A stretch of 64,000 nt of DNA from Elioraea sp964533585 (GCA_964533585.1 CAZHMM010000004.1:1-64000), one strand, 5' to 3'; counted from the first letter of the stretch, positions 18,103-28,620 are shown. The notes: generated by a model from the sequence alone, not told the origin. Numbers and translations are program-made.

Positions 18103-19503
18103 CTACCTCACCCCTGCGCCGGGCCAGAGCACCACGCGCAGGGTCTGCAGGATGATCAGCACGTCGAACAGCACGCTGAAGTTCTTCACGTAGTAGAGGT
18201 CGTAGGAGAGCTTCGAGCGCGCGTCGTCGAGCGAGGCGCCGTAAGGGTAGTTGATCTGCGCCCAGCCGGTGAGCCCGGCGTGCACCAGGTGGCGCTCGTT
18301 GTAGAGCGGCAGCTTGGCGGCGAGCTCGGCGACGAACTCGGGCCGCTCCGGCCGTGGGCCGACGAACGACATGTCACCCTTGAGGATGTTGATGAGCTGC
18401 GGCAGCTCGTCGAGCCGGGTGCGGCGCAGAAAGCGGCCGATCCTGGTCACGCGCGGATCGCCTACCTGGGCCCAGACCGCGCCGTGACGCTCGGCATTCT
18501 GTGTCATGGTGCGGAGCTTCATGATGCGGAACACCCGTCCGCCGCGCGTCACCCGCTCCTGCCGGTAGAGGGCCGGGCCGCCGTCCTGCGCCCTCACCGC
18601 GAGGGCCGCGGCCGCCAGGAACGGTGCGGTCAGGAACAGCAGGATCGCGCTCGCGGCGATATCGAGCGCCCGCTTCAGCACCAGATCGACCACCGTGAAC
18701 GTGAACCCGTCGGAGTAGAGCAGCCAGCCATAATCGAGCCGCTTCACGTCGACCCGGCCGATCTCCTTCTCGAGAAAGCGGTGATACTCGAACACCGGGA
18801 AGCCGGCGGTTCGGCAGGCCAGCAGCGCCGCCATCGGCATGCCGCGCCGTTCATCGGGGGCGACAACGATCAGGTCGGCACCGATCTCGTCGGCGATCGG
18901 GCGGAAGCCGCGTGACGCCGGAACGATCCGGTTCGCCGGGTCCTCGGCGAGCCGCGGATCGATCTCGCCCATCGACGGGTCGTGCACGAAGGTGATGTCG
19001 AAGGCGAGCGTGCGGCCCTCGCGCTTCAGCAGCCAGACCATGTCCCAGGCACGCTGGCCGGCGCCGACGATCATCAGGCGGCGGCGGAAGGCACCGCGTT
19101 CGAGCAGCGCGAACAGGATGATCCGCGCAAACCAGCCGAGCGGCACCAGGCCCAGAATGGCGGCGGCGAACAGCGTCGCCGTGCCGGCGGTGGCGAAAGG
19201 CGGCGGCAGCAGGTAGCCCGCGGCCGAGGCAACGAGGCCGCCGAGCCCGGCGGCGATCGGCACCCGCCCGAGCGACTTGCGCGTCTCCAGCAGCGCGTCG
19301 CGGCGATAGAGCCCGAGCGCATACAGGAACAGCAGATACGCGAGCGGATACATCAGCAGCGGAACCACGCCCGGCTGGCGTGCCTCCGGCAGTGGACTGA
19401 GCACCACGCCCGCGATGATCGGCCAGCCGGCTGCGACCAGGACCGTGTCGATCGCCAGCAGGGTCAGGCCGGCGGAAAGTCCAGGGACAAGGGGGGCTGC
19501 CAT
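18103..19503 (-). CDS. Polyprenyl-phosphate sugar-1-phosphate transferase (exopolysaccharide initiation)
   Basis: Transfers a sugar-1-phosphate from UDP-sugar to undecaprenyl phosphate, the first step of exopolysaccharide assembly. 466 residues: four or five N-terminal membrane helices, a CoA-binding-like domain (LMIVGAGQRAWDMVW), another helix, and a C-terminal transferase domain with KRALDIAASAILLF, IMKLRTM, RIGRFLRRTRLDELPQLINI and GDMSFVGPRPERPEF. The architecture matches the EpsB/WbaP class, one branch of which accompanies PEP-CTERM sorting systems; a PEP-CTERM protein is encoded at 49.4 kb. ATG 19503 begins just ahead of the first helix, so a frame extending to 19842 is rejected. Confidence 0.88.
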   Translation of the reverse strand: MAAPLVPGLSAGLTLLAIDTVLVAAGWPIIAGVVLSPLPEARQPGVVPLLMYPLAYLLFLYALGLYRRDALLETRKSLGRVPIAAGLGGLVASAAGYLLPPPFATAGTATLFAAAILGLVPLGWFARIILFALLERGAFRRRLMIVGAGQRAWDMVWLLKREGRTLAFDITFVHDPSMGEIDPRLAEDPANRIVPASRGFRPIADEIGADLIVVAPDERRGMPMAALLACRTAGFPVFEYHRFLEKEIGRVDVKRLDYGWLLYSDGFTFTVVDLVLKRALDIAASAILLFLTAPFLAAAALAVRAQDGGPALYRQERVTRGGRVFRIMKLRTMTQNAERHGAVWAQVGDPRVTRIGRFLRRTRLDELPQLINILKGDMSFVGPRPERPEFVAELAAKLPLYNERHLVHAGLTGWAQINYPYGASLDDARSKLSYDLYYVKNFSVLFDVLIILQTLRVVLWPGAGVR

Positions 19504-19618
19504 GGAGAAAGGTGCGACGCGATCCGGGCCGGGGGCGTGCTCGGTGGGGGGCGGGGAGTATCCGACGCAGGCTAACAAAGCATGTAGCGTGCGGGGGAGC
19601 CCCCTGTCGACTGCGAGG

Positions 19619-21673
19619 TCATTGCGAACCAGGCCCCTGGCTCGGCCGGGCGCCGTCCACCGCCCGCACCAGCAGGGCGTCCAACGCAACGACGCCGAGG
19701 CGCTCGCGCCGAACCAGCAGCGGATTGATCTCCGCCTCGGCCACGTCCGCCAAGCCGGCCAGGTGCGAGAACGCCGCGACAGCGTCCGCGAGCGCGGCAA
19801 GGTCGCCCCGCTCGCGCCCGCGCGCGCCGCGCAGATGCGCAAGCGGCGCTGTGTCGACGAGCAGGCGCGCCTGGTCCGGCGAAAGCGGGGCGGGGGCGAT
19901 CGCCGGCGGCGGCATCAGTTCGGCGAGCACGCCGCCGGCACCGAGCACGACAACCGGCCCCGCCTGAGGGTCGCGGCGGAAGCCGAGCAGCACCTCGCCG
20001 ACCCCTCGTTCCATCGGCGCGAGCAGGAAGCCGCGGAGCGGCACCCCGGCGAGCCGCGACCGCATGTCGCGGGCCGCCGCGGCCGCCGCCTCGGGATCGC
20101 CGAGCCCGAGCGCCACCGCACCGGCCTCGGTCTTGTGCGGCAGCGCCGCCGAGACGGCCTTGACGGCGACCGGGAAGCGCAGCCGTGCGGCGATCCGGGC
20201 GATCTCGTCGGGGTCGGCCGCAAGCTCGGCCTCGCCCGTCGGTACGCCGAGGGCAGCGAACACGCCCCGCGCCTGCCACTCGTCGACGACCTTGCCGGCG
20301 ATGGTGCCGAGCGCCGCGCGCGCCGCCGCGACATCACCCATGTTGACGGGCGGCAGCGGCGCCCGCCAGAGCAGCCTGGCCCGCAACGCGTCCGCCGCCG
20401 CCTCAGGCGTGCGGAAGCAGGCGATACCTGCGGCCGCCAGCCGCCGCGCGCTCTCCGGCGCGTCGGGGGCCAGGAAGGCGGCGAGCGGCTTGCGCGGCGC
20501 ATCGCCAGCCGCGCGCAGCACGCCGGCGACGCTGTCCTCGGGGCGGAATTGCGCCGACGACCCGACCACCGCGACGGCGGCATCGGAGCGCGGGTCGGCC
20601 AGCGTCTCGCCGAGCGCGGCGGCGATCCGATCGGGCTGGGTGCCGGCGAGCGTCATGTCGCGCACCTCGGCCGCCTCGATGCCGGCGAGGCCGAGGCGAT
20701 CGACCACCAGCGCTGCCGCCCCGCCCGTCGTGGTGACGACCGAGACCGCGCGGCGCGGCGCGGTGAGCGGGCGGGCCTTGGCGAACAGCGGCGCGGCCTC
20801 GATCAGCGCCTCGAAATCGTCGAGCCTGGCGATGCCGCTCGCCGCCAGCAGCGCCTCGACAGCCGCGTCCGCGCCCGCGACCGCGCCGGTGTGCGAGACC
20901 GCCATCGCCGCCCCCGCGGCCGAGCGGCCGAGCTTGTAGGCGATCACCGCCTTGCCGGCCGCGAAGGCCCGCGCCGCCGCCGCGCGCAAGCCGTCCGGGT
21001 CACGGATCGTTTCGAGAAACAGGGCGATCACGTCGGTGCCGTCATCCTCGGCCAGCATGGCGAGCAGGTCGGCCGCGCCGAGATCGGCCTCGTTGCCGGT
21101 CGCGGCCAGCACGGAGTAGCCGAGCCCGCGTGCCGCCCCGCGGCTCAGGATCGCACCGATCAGGCTGCCCGAATGGCTGATCAGCGCGGTGCGGCCGGCC
21201 GGCAGTGGCGGCTCCATCGCGAGGACGGCGTTGACCGAGAGGGCGGTGCGCGCGCGGAGGTTGATCAGGCCGATGCAGTTGGGGCCGAGCAGCCGAACCC
21301 CGCCCGCCCGCGCCGCCGCCAGCACGCGCTGCTGCCGCACCACCCCCTCGGCGCCGGCTTCGGCGAAGCCGTCGGACAGGATCATCGCAACCGGCACCTG
21401 CCGGCGCGCGCAGGCGCCCACCGCCGCCTCGACACGATCGGCCCCCAGCAGGATGAAGGCATGATCGATCGGCCCGGGCGCCTCGTCGAGCGAGGGGTAG
21501 GCCCGCTCGCCGAGGATCGTCCTCGCGCGCGGGTTGATCGGCAGGATGTCGCCGTCGAACCCGTGCCGGCGCAGGTGGATCTGCGCGCGCGCAGTCAGGC
21601 GAGACGGATCGGCCGAGGCGCCGACGAGCGCGATCCGCCGCGGCGCGAACAGCGCCTGCGCGAGCGGCGTCAT
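19619..21673 (-). CDS. NDP-forming acyl-CoA synthetase (fused alpha and beta subunits)
   Basis: Acetate-CoA ligase (ADP-forming) family: interconverts acyl-CoA and acid plus nucleoside triphosphate. 684 residues: CoA-binding domain (RRIALVGASADPSRL), succinyl-CoA-ligase-like domains (LLGPNCIGLINL, SHSGSLIGAI, and SHTGAVAGADAAV with the probable phosphohistidine), then an ATP-grasp domain (FPVAVKAVSAALPHKTEAGAV, EINPLLV). The acyl-CoA dehydrogenase stop overlaps its ATG, so the pair probably acts on one acyl-CoA in a degradation route; the substrate is unknown. Some relatives of this architecture have a lysine acetyltransferase domain; none is seen here. Confidence 0.88.
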   Translation of the reverse strand: MTPLAQALFAPRRIALVGASADPSRLTARAQIHLRRHGFDGDILPINPRARTILGERAYPSLDEAPGPIDHAFILLGADRVEAAVGACARRQVPVAMILSDGFAEAGAEGVVRQQRVLAAARAGGVRLLGPNCIGLINLRARTALSVNAVLAMEPPLPAGRTALISHSGSLIGAILSRGAARGLGYSVLAATGNEADLGAADLLAMLAEDDGTDVIALFLETIRDPDGLRAAAARAFAAGKAVIAYKLGRSAAGAAMAVSHTGAVAGADAAVEALLAASGIARLDDFEALIEAAPLFAKARPLTAPRRAVSVVTTTGGAAALVVDRLGLAGIEAAEVRDMTLAGTQPDRIAAALGETLADPRSDAAVAVVGSSAQFRPEDSVAGVLRAAGDAPRKPLAAFLAPDAPESARRLAAAGIACFRTPEAAADALRARLLWRAPLPPVNMGDVAAARAALGTIAGKVVDEWQARGVFAALGVPTGEAELAADPDEIARIAARLRFPVAVKAVSAALPHKTEAGAVALGLGDPEAAAAAARDMRSRLAGVPLRGFLLAPMERGVGEVLLGFRRDPQAGPVVVLGAGGVLAELMPPPAIAPAPLSPDQARLLVDTAPLAHLRGARGRERGDLAALADAVAAFSHLAGLADVAEAEINPLLVRRERLGVVALDALLVRAVDGARPSQGPGSQ

Positions 21674-22985
21674 CCGCCCGCGCGCGGCGGGCGCTGCGGG
21701 AAGGAGCGGCCGAACACGCCCTCGGCGATGCGGTTCTTCATCATCTCGAGCGAGCCGCCGGCGATCATCCAGCCGCGCGACTTGCGGAGGCAGTACTCGA
21801 CCAGCACGTCATCCGAATAGCCGGTGCCGCCCATCACCTGCATCGCCTCGTTCACCGCGAGCCAGCCCGCCTGGTTGCAGGCATACTTGGCGATCGCGAC
21901 CTCCTGTGGATCAGGCAGGCCGCGACCGGCATTGGCGGCGGCGCGGTACAGCAGCAGCTGCGCGCCATCCAGCGCGACCCGCATCTCGGCGAACTTCCAT
22001 TGCAGGCCCTGGAACTCCATCAGCCTGCGGCCGAACTGCACGCGCGTCTCGGCATGCTCCTTGGCGATGCGGAAGGCGCATTCGCCGACCGCACGCGAGC
22101 GGGCGCTGTTGCCGACGCGCTCCACGTTGAAGCCGGCGATCTGCTTGCGGAAACCGCCCTCCTTCAGGAGCACATGCTCGGGCGGGATGAACACGTTGTC
22201 GAAGTGCAGCGGCCGCCAGATCTCGCCGTTGAGATAGCGGCGCTTCTCGCCNNNNNNNNNNNNNNNNNNNNNNNNNNNNNNNNNNNNNNNNNNNNNNNNN
22301 NNNNNNNNNNNNNNNNNNNNNNNNNNNNNNNNNNNNNNNNNNNNNNNNNNNTGTCGAAGTGCAGCGGCCGCCAGATCTCGCCGTTGAGATAGCGGCGCTT
22401 CTCGCCGAGCGTGAATCCCTCCATGCCGCGCTCGAGGATGACGCTGCCGATCCCCTCCGTCCCAGGGCCGAAGCGGCAGTAGATCAGGAACACCGAGGCA
22501 TCGTCGCTGTTCGAGGTGAACACCTTGCCGCCGTTCAGCCGGTAGCCGTTGCCGTCGGGCGTGCAGGAGGTACGCAGGTCGGTGAGCGCCGAGCCAGCTT
22601 CCGGCTCAGTCATGCCGACGGCGCAGATCGTCTTGCCGGCGAGCAGCGGCGCAAACCAGCGCTCCTTCTGTGCCGGGGTCGCGTATTCGGCGAAGGTGCG
22701 GAAGGCGCCGAAATTGCCGGCCTGAAGGACATCGGCCGAGCGCGGGCAGATACGCGCCACCTCCTCGGCGGCGAGCACCGCATCCATCAGCGTCCCGCCC
22801 TGCCCGCCGTCCTCCTCGGCCAGCATGATGCCGAACAGGCCATTCGTCGCCATCAACTCGGCGATGTCCCACGGGAACTCGTCTTCGTGCGCGCGCGTAA
22901 CGGCGTGCTCCGCGAGATGACGCTCGGCAAAGCGGCGCACGCTCTCCTGGAAGGCGCGTTGTTCCGGGGTCAGCTGGAAATCCAT
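21670..22985 (-). CDS. Acyl-CoA dehydrogenase, interrupted by an assembly gap
   Basis: FAD enzyme oxidising an acyl-CoA to the enoyl-CoA. The N-terminal part reads from MDFQLTPEQRAFQESVRRFA through GMTEPEAGSALTDLRTS and NGGKVFTSNS to GEIWRPLHF at the gap edge. The C-terminal part continues with RVQFGRRLMEFQGLQWKFAE and EAMQVMGGTGYSDD to the end. A 100-N run at 22252-22351 separates them, with the same 55 bp on each side. Collapsing one copy and the Ns gives 1161 bp in a single frame, a protein of 386 residues, the normal family length. The gene is therefore probably intact. Start ATG 22985; it lies upstream of and overlaps the synthetase gene. Confidence 0.88.
22197..22251. repeat. 55-bp direct repeat, left copy at contig edge
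   Basis: Identical over 55 bp to 22352-22406, running exactly to the edge of the N run. Best explained as the overlap between two contigs that was not merged during scaffolding. Confidence 0.9.
22252..22351. other. Assembly gap of exactly 100 N
   Basis: One hundred consecutive N, the conventional placeholder for a gap of unknown size. The duplicated flanks argue that no real sequence is missing. Confidence 0.99.
22352..22406. repeat. 55-bp direct repeat, right copy at contig edge
   Basis: Second copy of the 55-bp contig overlap; see 22197-22251. Encodes the same GEKRRYLNGEIWRPLHFD stretch of the acyl-CoA dehydrogenase in the same codon register. Confidence 0.9.
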
Positions 22986-23220
22986 CTCGCCTCCGCGGTC
23001 GGTGCCCGTCCCCCAAACGCCGTGGCGTCCCTGCCTCGGACGGCGTCATCCCGCCTGCGGCAGATGGCACCACTTCGCCCTGCCCGTCCAGCCCACTCCG
23101 CCGGGGTGGCGGTGCGCGGGCACCGCGCCGCATCGCGAGGCTCAGGCATCGGGACTGCCGGCGACCAAGCACGATCCTGATTCGTATCGCCTCACGCCGC
23201 TTGCGACGCGTGCCTGGTGA
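22986..23220. other. Intergenic region, 235 bp
   Basis: Separates the end of the Dpp-type operon from the start of the acyl-CoA dehydrogenase, both on the minus strand. It should hold the promoter for the acyl-CoA operon; I see no clear promoter, terminator or gene. Confidence 0.3.
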
Positions 23221-24014
<794 letters not shown>

Positions 24015-24018
<4 letters not shown>

Positions 24019-24854
24019 GCGGTAAGCCACGCGGGATCGCGCGTCAGCACCGGCAGGCGCTCGCGGCGCTCGTTGATGCGGGGCAGGCTGTCGAGCAGGC
24101 CGCGCGTGTAGGGATGCTGTGCGCGGTGAAGCTCGACCGCCGGCAGGCTCTCGACGACACGGCCCGCATACATGATGAGCACGCGGTCGCAGAAGGTCGC
24201 GACCAGGTTGAGGTCGTGGCTGATGAAGATCAGCCCGAGGCCACGCTCGCTCACCAGCTCGTCGAGGATGCGCAGCACCGACAGACGCACGGTGACGTCG
24301 AGCGCGGAGGTCGGCTCGTCGGCGATCAGCAGGTCGGGCTCGGGAATGAGCATCATCGCGATCATGATGCGCTGGCCCATCCCGCCCGAGACCTCGTGCG
24401 GGTAGAGATCGAACACGCGGCGCGGGTTGCGGATCTTGACCGCCTCCAGCATGGCGAGCGTGCGCTGCTTCGCCTCTCCACTGCTCGCACGCCGGTGGAT
24501 GCGGAAGGCCTCGGCGATCTGGCGGCCAACGGTCTGCACCGGATTGAGCGCGAATTTCGGGTCCTGCAGGATCATGCCGATCCGGTCGCCGCGAATGCCG
24601 CGCATCGTCCGCTCATCGGCCGCCGCGAGGTCGACGTCACGGAACCGCAGGGCGCGCGCCGAGACCTGCGCCGAAGGGGGGGTGAGCTTGAGGATCGCGC
24701 GGCCCGTCATGCTCTTGCCGGAGCCGGACTCGCCGACGATGCCCACCTTCTCGCGCCCGACCGTGAAGCTGATGCCGCGCACGGCCTGCACCACGCCTTG
24801 CGGCGAGCGGAAGCTGACGGAGAGCCCGTCGACGGTGAGGATGGTCTCGCTCAT
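24015..24854 (-). CDS. Oligopeptide-type ABC transporter ATPase (DppD-like)
   Basis: Second ATPase of the importer. Walker A GESGSGKSM, Q-loop MILQDPKFALNPVQTV, signature VSGGMGQRIMIAMML, Walker B LLIADEPTSALDVTV, switch histidine in FISHDLNLV. Note that Walker A ends in Met rather than Ser/Thr (GKSM), which also occurs in other DppD/OppD proteins. 279 residues from ATG 24854, a start placed by exact overlap with the upstream permease stop. The C-terminus keeps the HPYTRGLLDSLP segment but no cysteine cluster. Confidence 0.9.
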
Positions 24855-25780
24855 CACGCGCGCGGGTCGAGCACGTCGCGCAGCGCATCGCCCAGCAGGT
24901 TGAAGCCGAGCGAGACGACGAGGATCGCAATGCCGGGCATCGCCGCGAGCCACCAGCTGCCCAGCATGTAGGCCCGGCCCGTCGAGAGCATGGCCCCCCA
25001 TTCCGGCGAGGGCGGCTGCGCGCCGAGGCCGAGGAAGCCGAGCCCTGCTGCGGTCAGGATGATGCCGGCCATGTTCAGCGTGATGCGGATGATCACCGAG
25101 GGGATGCAGATCGGCATGATGTGGCGGACGATGATGCGCAGATCCGAGGCACCGGCGAGCCGTACCGCGGCAATGTAGTCGGCACGCCGCACGGTCAGCG
25201 TCTCGGCGCGCGCGAGCCGCGCGATCGGCGGCCAGGCGGTGAGCGCGATCGCGATGATCGCGTTCTCCAGCCCGGAGCCGAGTGCCGCGACGAAGGCAAG
25301 TGCGAGGATCAGGCCCGGGAAGGAGAGGAACACGTCGACCAGCCGCATCAGCGCGACATCGACCCAGCCGCCGAGATACCCGGCGACCGTACCGATCAGC
25401 AGACCGAGCGGCGCGGCGATCAGCGCGACCAGCAGCACGATCATCAGCGTGATGCGCGCGCCATAGGCGATCCGGCTCCAGATGTCGCGGCCGAGTTCGT
25501 CGGTGCCGAGCCAGTGCGCGCCCGACGGCGCCAGCAGACGGCGATCGAGGCTCTGCGCGAACGGATCGTGGGTCGCGACCAGTGGAGCGAAGATCGCGAG
25601 CAGGATCAGCGTGACGACGATGCCGAGCCCGATCAGCGCGAGCGGGTTCGCGGCGAAGCGCCGCCAGCCGAGATAGAGCCTCTGCGCGCGCGCCTGGGTG
25701 GGGCTGGTGACCGTCTCGGCCAGCAGCCAGGCGCGCAAGCCGCCATTCGCCGGCGCGTCGGTGCGGGCTTCCGCCGTCAT
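24854..25780 (-). CDS. Oligopeptide-type ABC transporter permease (DppC-like)
   Basis: Inner-membrane permease with a cytoplasmic N-terminus and about six helices. Seen: FAPLVATHDPFAQ and HWLGTDELGRDIWSRIAYGAR, the usual DppC N-terminal block, and the EAA loop region DYIAAVRLAGASDLRIIVRHI that contacts the ATPase. 308 residues from ATG 25780, whose first codon overlaps the DppB stop. The gene order SBP-B-C-D-F is canonical. Confidence 0.92.
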   Translation of the reverse strand: MTAEARTDAPANGGLRAWLLAETVTSPTQARAQRLYLGWRRFAANPLALIGLGIVVTLILLAIFAPLVATHDPFAQSLDRRLLAPSGAHWLGTDELGRDIWSRIAYGARITLMIVLLVALIAAPLGLLIGTVAGYLGGWVDVALMRLVDVFLSFPGLILALAFVAALGSGLENAIIAIALTAWPPIARLARAETLTVRRADYIAAVRLAGASDLRIIVRHIMPICIPSVIIRITLNMAGIILTAAGLGFLGLGAQPPSPEWGAMLSTGRAYMLGSWWLAAMPGIAILVVSLGFNLLGDALRDVLDPRA

Positions 25781-26862
25781 CGCGTCCTCGGGTCGAGCAG
25801 GCGGTAGAGAATGTCGGAGATCAGGTTCAGCACGATGAAGGTGAGGCCGACGATCAGGGTGCAGGCGAGCACGACGTTCATGTCGCCGGCGAGCAGCCCG
25901 AGCGTCAGGTAGCGGCCGAAGCCGGGCCAGGCGAACACGGTCTCTGTGAGCACCGCGCCTTCCAGCAGGAAGGCATAGGCGAGCGCGATCACCGTGACGA
26001 GCTGCACCATGATGTTCGGGAAGGCGTGGCGCCACACCACCCGCGCGCGCGACAGACCCTTCACCCGGGCAGTGATCACGTATTCCTGGCTGAGCTGCTC
26101 GAGCATGAAGCTGCGCGTCATGCGCGCGATATAGGCGGTCGAGGAGTAGCCCAGGATCGAGGCCGGCAGGATGATGTGCTCGACCGCGCTCCAGAACACG
26201 TCCGGCTCGTTCTCGAGCAGCGAGTCGATCAGCAGGAAGCCGGTGCGCGGCTCGATCATGTCGATGTAGAACACGCTCACCCGCCCCGGCCCGCCGACCC
26301 AGCCGAGCATGGCGTAGAACACCACGAGCCCCATCAGGCCGAGCCAGAAATTCGGCGCCGAGTAGCCGATCAGGCCGACCACGCGCACGACGTGGTCGAT
26401 CAGCTTGCCACGGTGCACAGCGGCGATCACGCCGAACGGGATGCCGAGGCCGATGCCGATGATGATCGAGACGGTGGCAAGCTCGACGGTCGCCGGAAAC
26501 ACGCGAAGGAGGTCGTCGGCGACGCGGTTCGAGGTGTTCAGCGCGACGCCGAAATCGCCCTGGAGCACCTTGCCGACATAGATCGCGAACTGCTCCCAGA
26601 GCGGCCGGTCAAGGCCAAGCTCCCGGTACACCATGTCGTAGGTGGATTGCGGCGCATCATCGCCGATCACCGCGATCACCGGATCGAGCGGCAGCATCCG
26701 GCCGATGAAAAAGGTGATGGCAAGCAGGCCGAACAGCGAGATGCCGACCGCGCTCGCCTGACGGAACGCCTCGCGGCCGAGGCGGCGCAGCCGCTCGGTG
26801 CGGTCCCGACCGGCTGTCCCAGCCCCGCCGCGCGACGCGACGGCCGTGCCGCCTGCTGCCAT
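25777..26862 (-). CDS. Oligopeptide-type ABC transporter permease (DppB-like)
   Basis: Partner permease; 361 residues, longer than the usual 310-340 because of an N-terminal cytoplasmic Arg/Gly-rich tail (about 35 residues) and a longer periplasmic loop around RTGFLLIDSLLENEPDV. Family motifs: ELGLDRPLWEQFAIYVGKVL, NRVADDLLRVFPATVELA, and the EAA loop YVITARVKGLSRARVVWRHA. It begins 18 bp after the first substrate-binding protein gene, with the same strand and spacing as an operon. Confidence 0.92.
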   Translation of the reverse strand: MAAGGTAVASRGGAGTAGRDRTERLRRLGREAFRQASAVGISLFGLLAITFFIGRMLPLDPVIAVIGDDAPQSTYDMVYRELGLDRPLWEQFAIYVGKVLQGDFGVALNTSNRVADDLLRVFPATVELATVSIIIGIGLGIPFGVIAAVHRGKLIDHVVRVVGLIGYSAPNFWLGLMGLVVFYAMLGWVGGPGRVSVFYIDMIEPRTGFLLIDSLLENEPDVFWSAVEHIILPASILGYSSTAYIARMTRSFMLEQLSQEYVITARVKGLSRARVVWRHAFPNIMVQLVTVIALAYAFLLEGAVLTETVFAWPGFGRYLTLGLLAGDMNVVLACTLIVGLTFIVLNLISDILYRLLDPRTR

Positions 26863-26880
26863 GGCGATCCGTCCGCTGCG

Positions 26881-28497
26881 CTACTTGCGGGCGGAAGTGT
26901 AGAAGACCTTGAACGCGTGGTGCTTGAACTCGCGCACCTCGTTCCGCATCGCGAGCTGGCGCACCTGCTGGAAGTTGTACATGAACGGGCCCTCGCGCAT
27001 GAACCGCTCCTGGATCTCGTAGTACAGCAGCTTGCGCTGCTCGGGGTCACGCTCGAGCCGCGCCCGCTGGACCGCGTCGTTGAACCACTCGCGATAGAAG
27101 CCCGCGCGCCATGACAGGAACATGCCCTGCCGCGCCTCGGCCCGGTTGTCAGGGTTGAAGACGTGGCGCGAGGCATTCGCGTCCGCATCCGGGTAGCCGG
27201 GTGACCAGCCGAGGAAGGCGAGCTCGAAGTTGCGGTCGCGCATGCGCGAGAAGAGCTGGCCGGATGCCATCTGCTCGATCTCGACGCGAATCCCGACCTT
27301 CGCGGCATTGGCCTGGAAGTGCTGGGCGATCTCGGGCGACGGGAACGCGACGCCGTGCATGAGCTTCACCGTGAAGCCGTTCGGATGGCCGGCCCTGGCG
27401 AGGTACTCGCGCGCCTTGTCGAGGTCGAGGCGATAGGCGAGCCCGCGCTCGGGCGGCAGCGCGCCGAACGCGCCCTGAGGCGCGAAGCTGTTCCACGCCT
27501 TGCCGGAGTAGCGCATCACCGTCCGCTCCAGCCCCTGGTAGTCCACCAGGTAGCGCATCGCCATGCGCACATCGTCGTTGCCGAGGATCGGATGCTCCAT
27601 GTTTGCGCCGATGTACCAGAGCTGATGGCGCAGCGCCGCGTTCAGCTTCAGGTTCGGGTTGGCGTCCACCGCCGCGAGGTCCTCGGCGTTCAGATCCCGC
27701 GCGATGTCGATATCGCCGCGCTCAAGCTGCAAGCGCTGGGCCGCGCTCTCGGCGACGTGGCGGATAATGACGCGGCGGAGCGGTACCTCACCGCGCCAGT
27801 AATTCGCATTGCGCTCGAGGATCACCGTGTCGGAGGCGGTCCAGCGCGTCAGGCGATAGGGTCCGATGCAGGCGGTGTTGGTCTTCAGCCAACCATTGCC
27901 ATAGTCCGAGGTGCCGTCAGCGCGCGTGCCGATATGCGGCTCGATCGCCTTGCGGTCGAGGATGAAGCCCTGCCGGCCGGTGAAGACATAGAGGAACAGG
28001 CTCGGTGGCCAAGCCTCCGGCACCGTCACCTGCAACGTATGCTCATCGAGCGCGCGGACCTGCTCCTCGACCTTCTCCTTGGACAGCCCCCACTGCGTGT
28101 ACTGGGCCGCGTTGCCGAATCCGAGATGCAGTACGCGGTGGATGCTCCAGGCGGCGTCCTGCGCGGTGACCGGATTGCCCGAGGGATGCTTGAGCCCGCG
28201 GCGGAGGTGGATGGTGTAGGTCTTGCCGTCCTCGCTGACCTCCCAGCGTTCGGCGAGGCCAGGCTCCATCTTCGACTCATCGTCCGCGCTGAGAAAGATC
28301 AGTGGATCGCAGGTATTGGTGACGATCTCATCGGTGACGACCTCGCCGATCTGTGCGGGGTCCATGGTCAGGATCGCGTCGATGTTCCAGGCCATCACCA
28401 GGGCATCGCGCGGCGTGCGCGTCTGCGCATCGGCCGTGCCCCACGCAAGCGCCAATGCCGCCGTCGCGGCGAGAAGGCCAGTCCTGCCGGCTCGCAT
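26881..28497 (-). CDS. Peptide-type ABC transporter substrate-binding protein (copy 1)
   Basis: Periplasmic binding protein of the SBP_bac_5 family. Signal peptide 1-25 (ending GTADAQ), then the characteristic GLAERWEVSEDGKTYTIHLR block near residue 75, GPYRLTRWTASD in the middle and AFLGWSPGYPDADAN toward the C-terminus. 538 residues from ATG 28497, identical in length to the neighbouring copy at 28621-30237 and alike across the whole protein. It lies closest to dppB. Related proteins bind peptides, opines, nickel or glutathione; the substrate is not readable here. Confidence 0.9.
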   Translation of the reverse strand: MRAGRTGLLAATAALALAWGTADAQTRTPRDALVMAWNIDAILTMDPAQIGEVVTDEIVTNTCDPLIFLSADDESKMEPGLAERWEVSEDGKTYTIHLRRGLKHPSGNPVTAQDAAWSIHRVLHLGFGNAAQYTQWGLSKEKVEEQVRALDEHTLQVTVPEAWPPSLFLYVFTGRQGFILDRKAIEPHIGTRADGTSDYGNGWLKTNTACIGPYRLTRWTASDTVILERNANYWRGEVPLRRVIIRHVAESAAQRLQLERGDIDIARDLNAEDLAAVDANPNLKLNAALRHQLWYIGANMEHPILGNDDVRMAMRYLVDYQGLERTVMRYSGKAWNSFAPQGAFGALPPERGLAYRLDLDKAREYLARAGHPNGFTVKLMHGVAFPSPEIAQHFQANAAKVGIRVEIEQMASGQLFSRMRDRNFELAFLGWSPGYPDADANASRHVFNPDNRAEARQGMFLSWRAGFYREWFNDAVQRARLERDPEQRKLLYYEIQERFMREGPFMYNFQQVRQLAMRNEVREFKHHAFKVFYTSARK

Positions 28498-28557
28498 GTT
28501 CGGTCTCCGTCTCTTCGGTCGCATCCCTGGCGCCGTCGGCCGACGCCTTGGGTCGGA

Positions 28558-28585
28558 TTGCGGCACAGCTTCGCGTGCGCCGCAA
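28558..28585. promoter_or_regulatory. Inverted repeat upstream of binding-protein copy 1 (TTGCGGC-N14-GCCGCAA)
   Basis: Perfect 7-bp arms with a 14-base centre, about 60 bp before the ATG at 28497. The same arms, with an N15 centre that also begins ACAGCTT, precede copy 2 (30293-30321). Conservation in a non-coding spacer suggests an operator; an RNA hairpin is an alternative. Confidence 0.5.
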
Positions 28586-28620
28586 GCGTCGGCTGCGGCG
28601 CACGCCCAGCCTGCGGGGGA

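Noticed and set aside
19415..21820. An 801-codon open frame antisense to the acyl-CoA synthetase
   Set aside because: Arg/Gly-rich shadow without any motif; the minus-strand gene explains the region fully.
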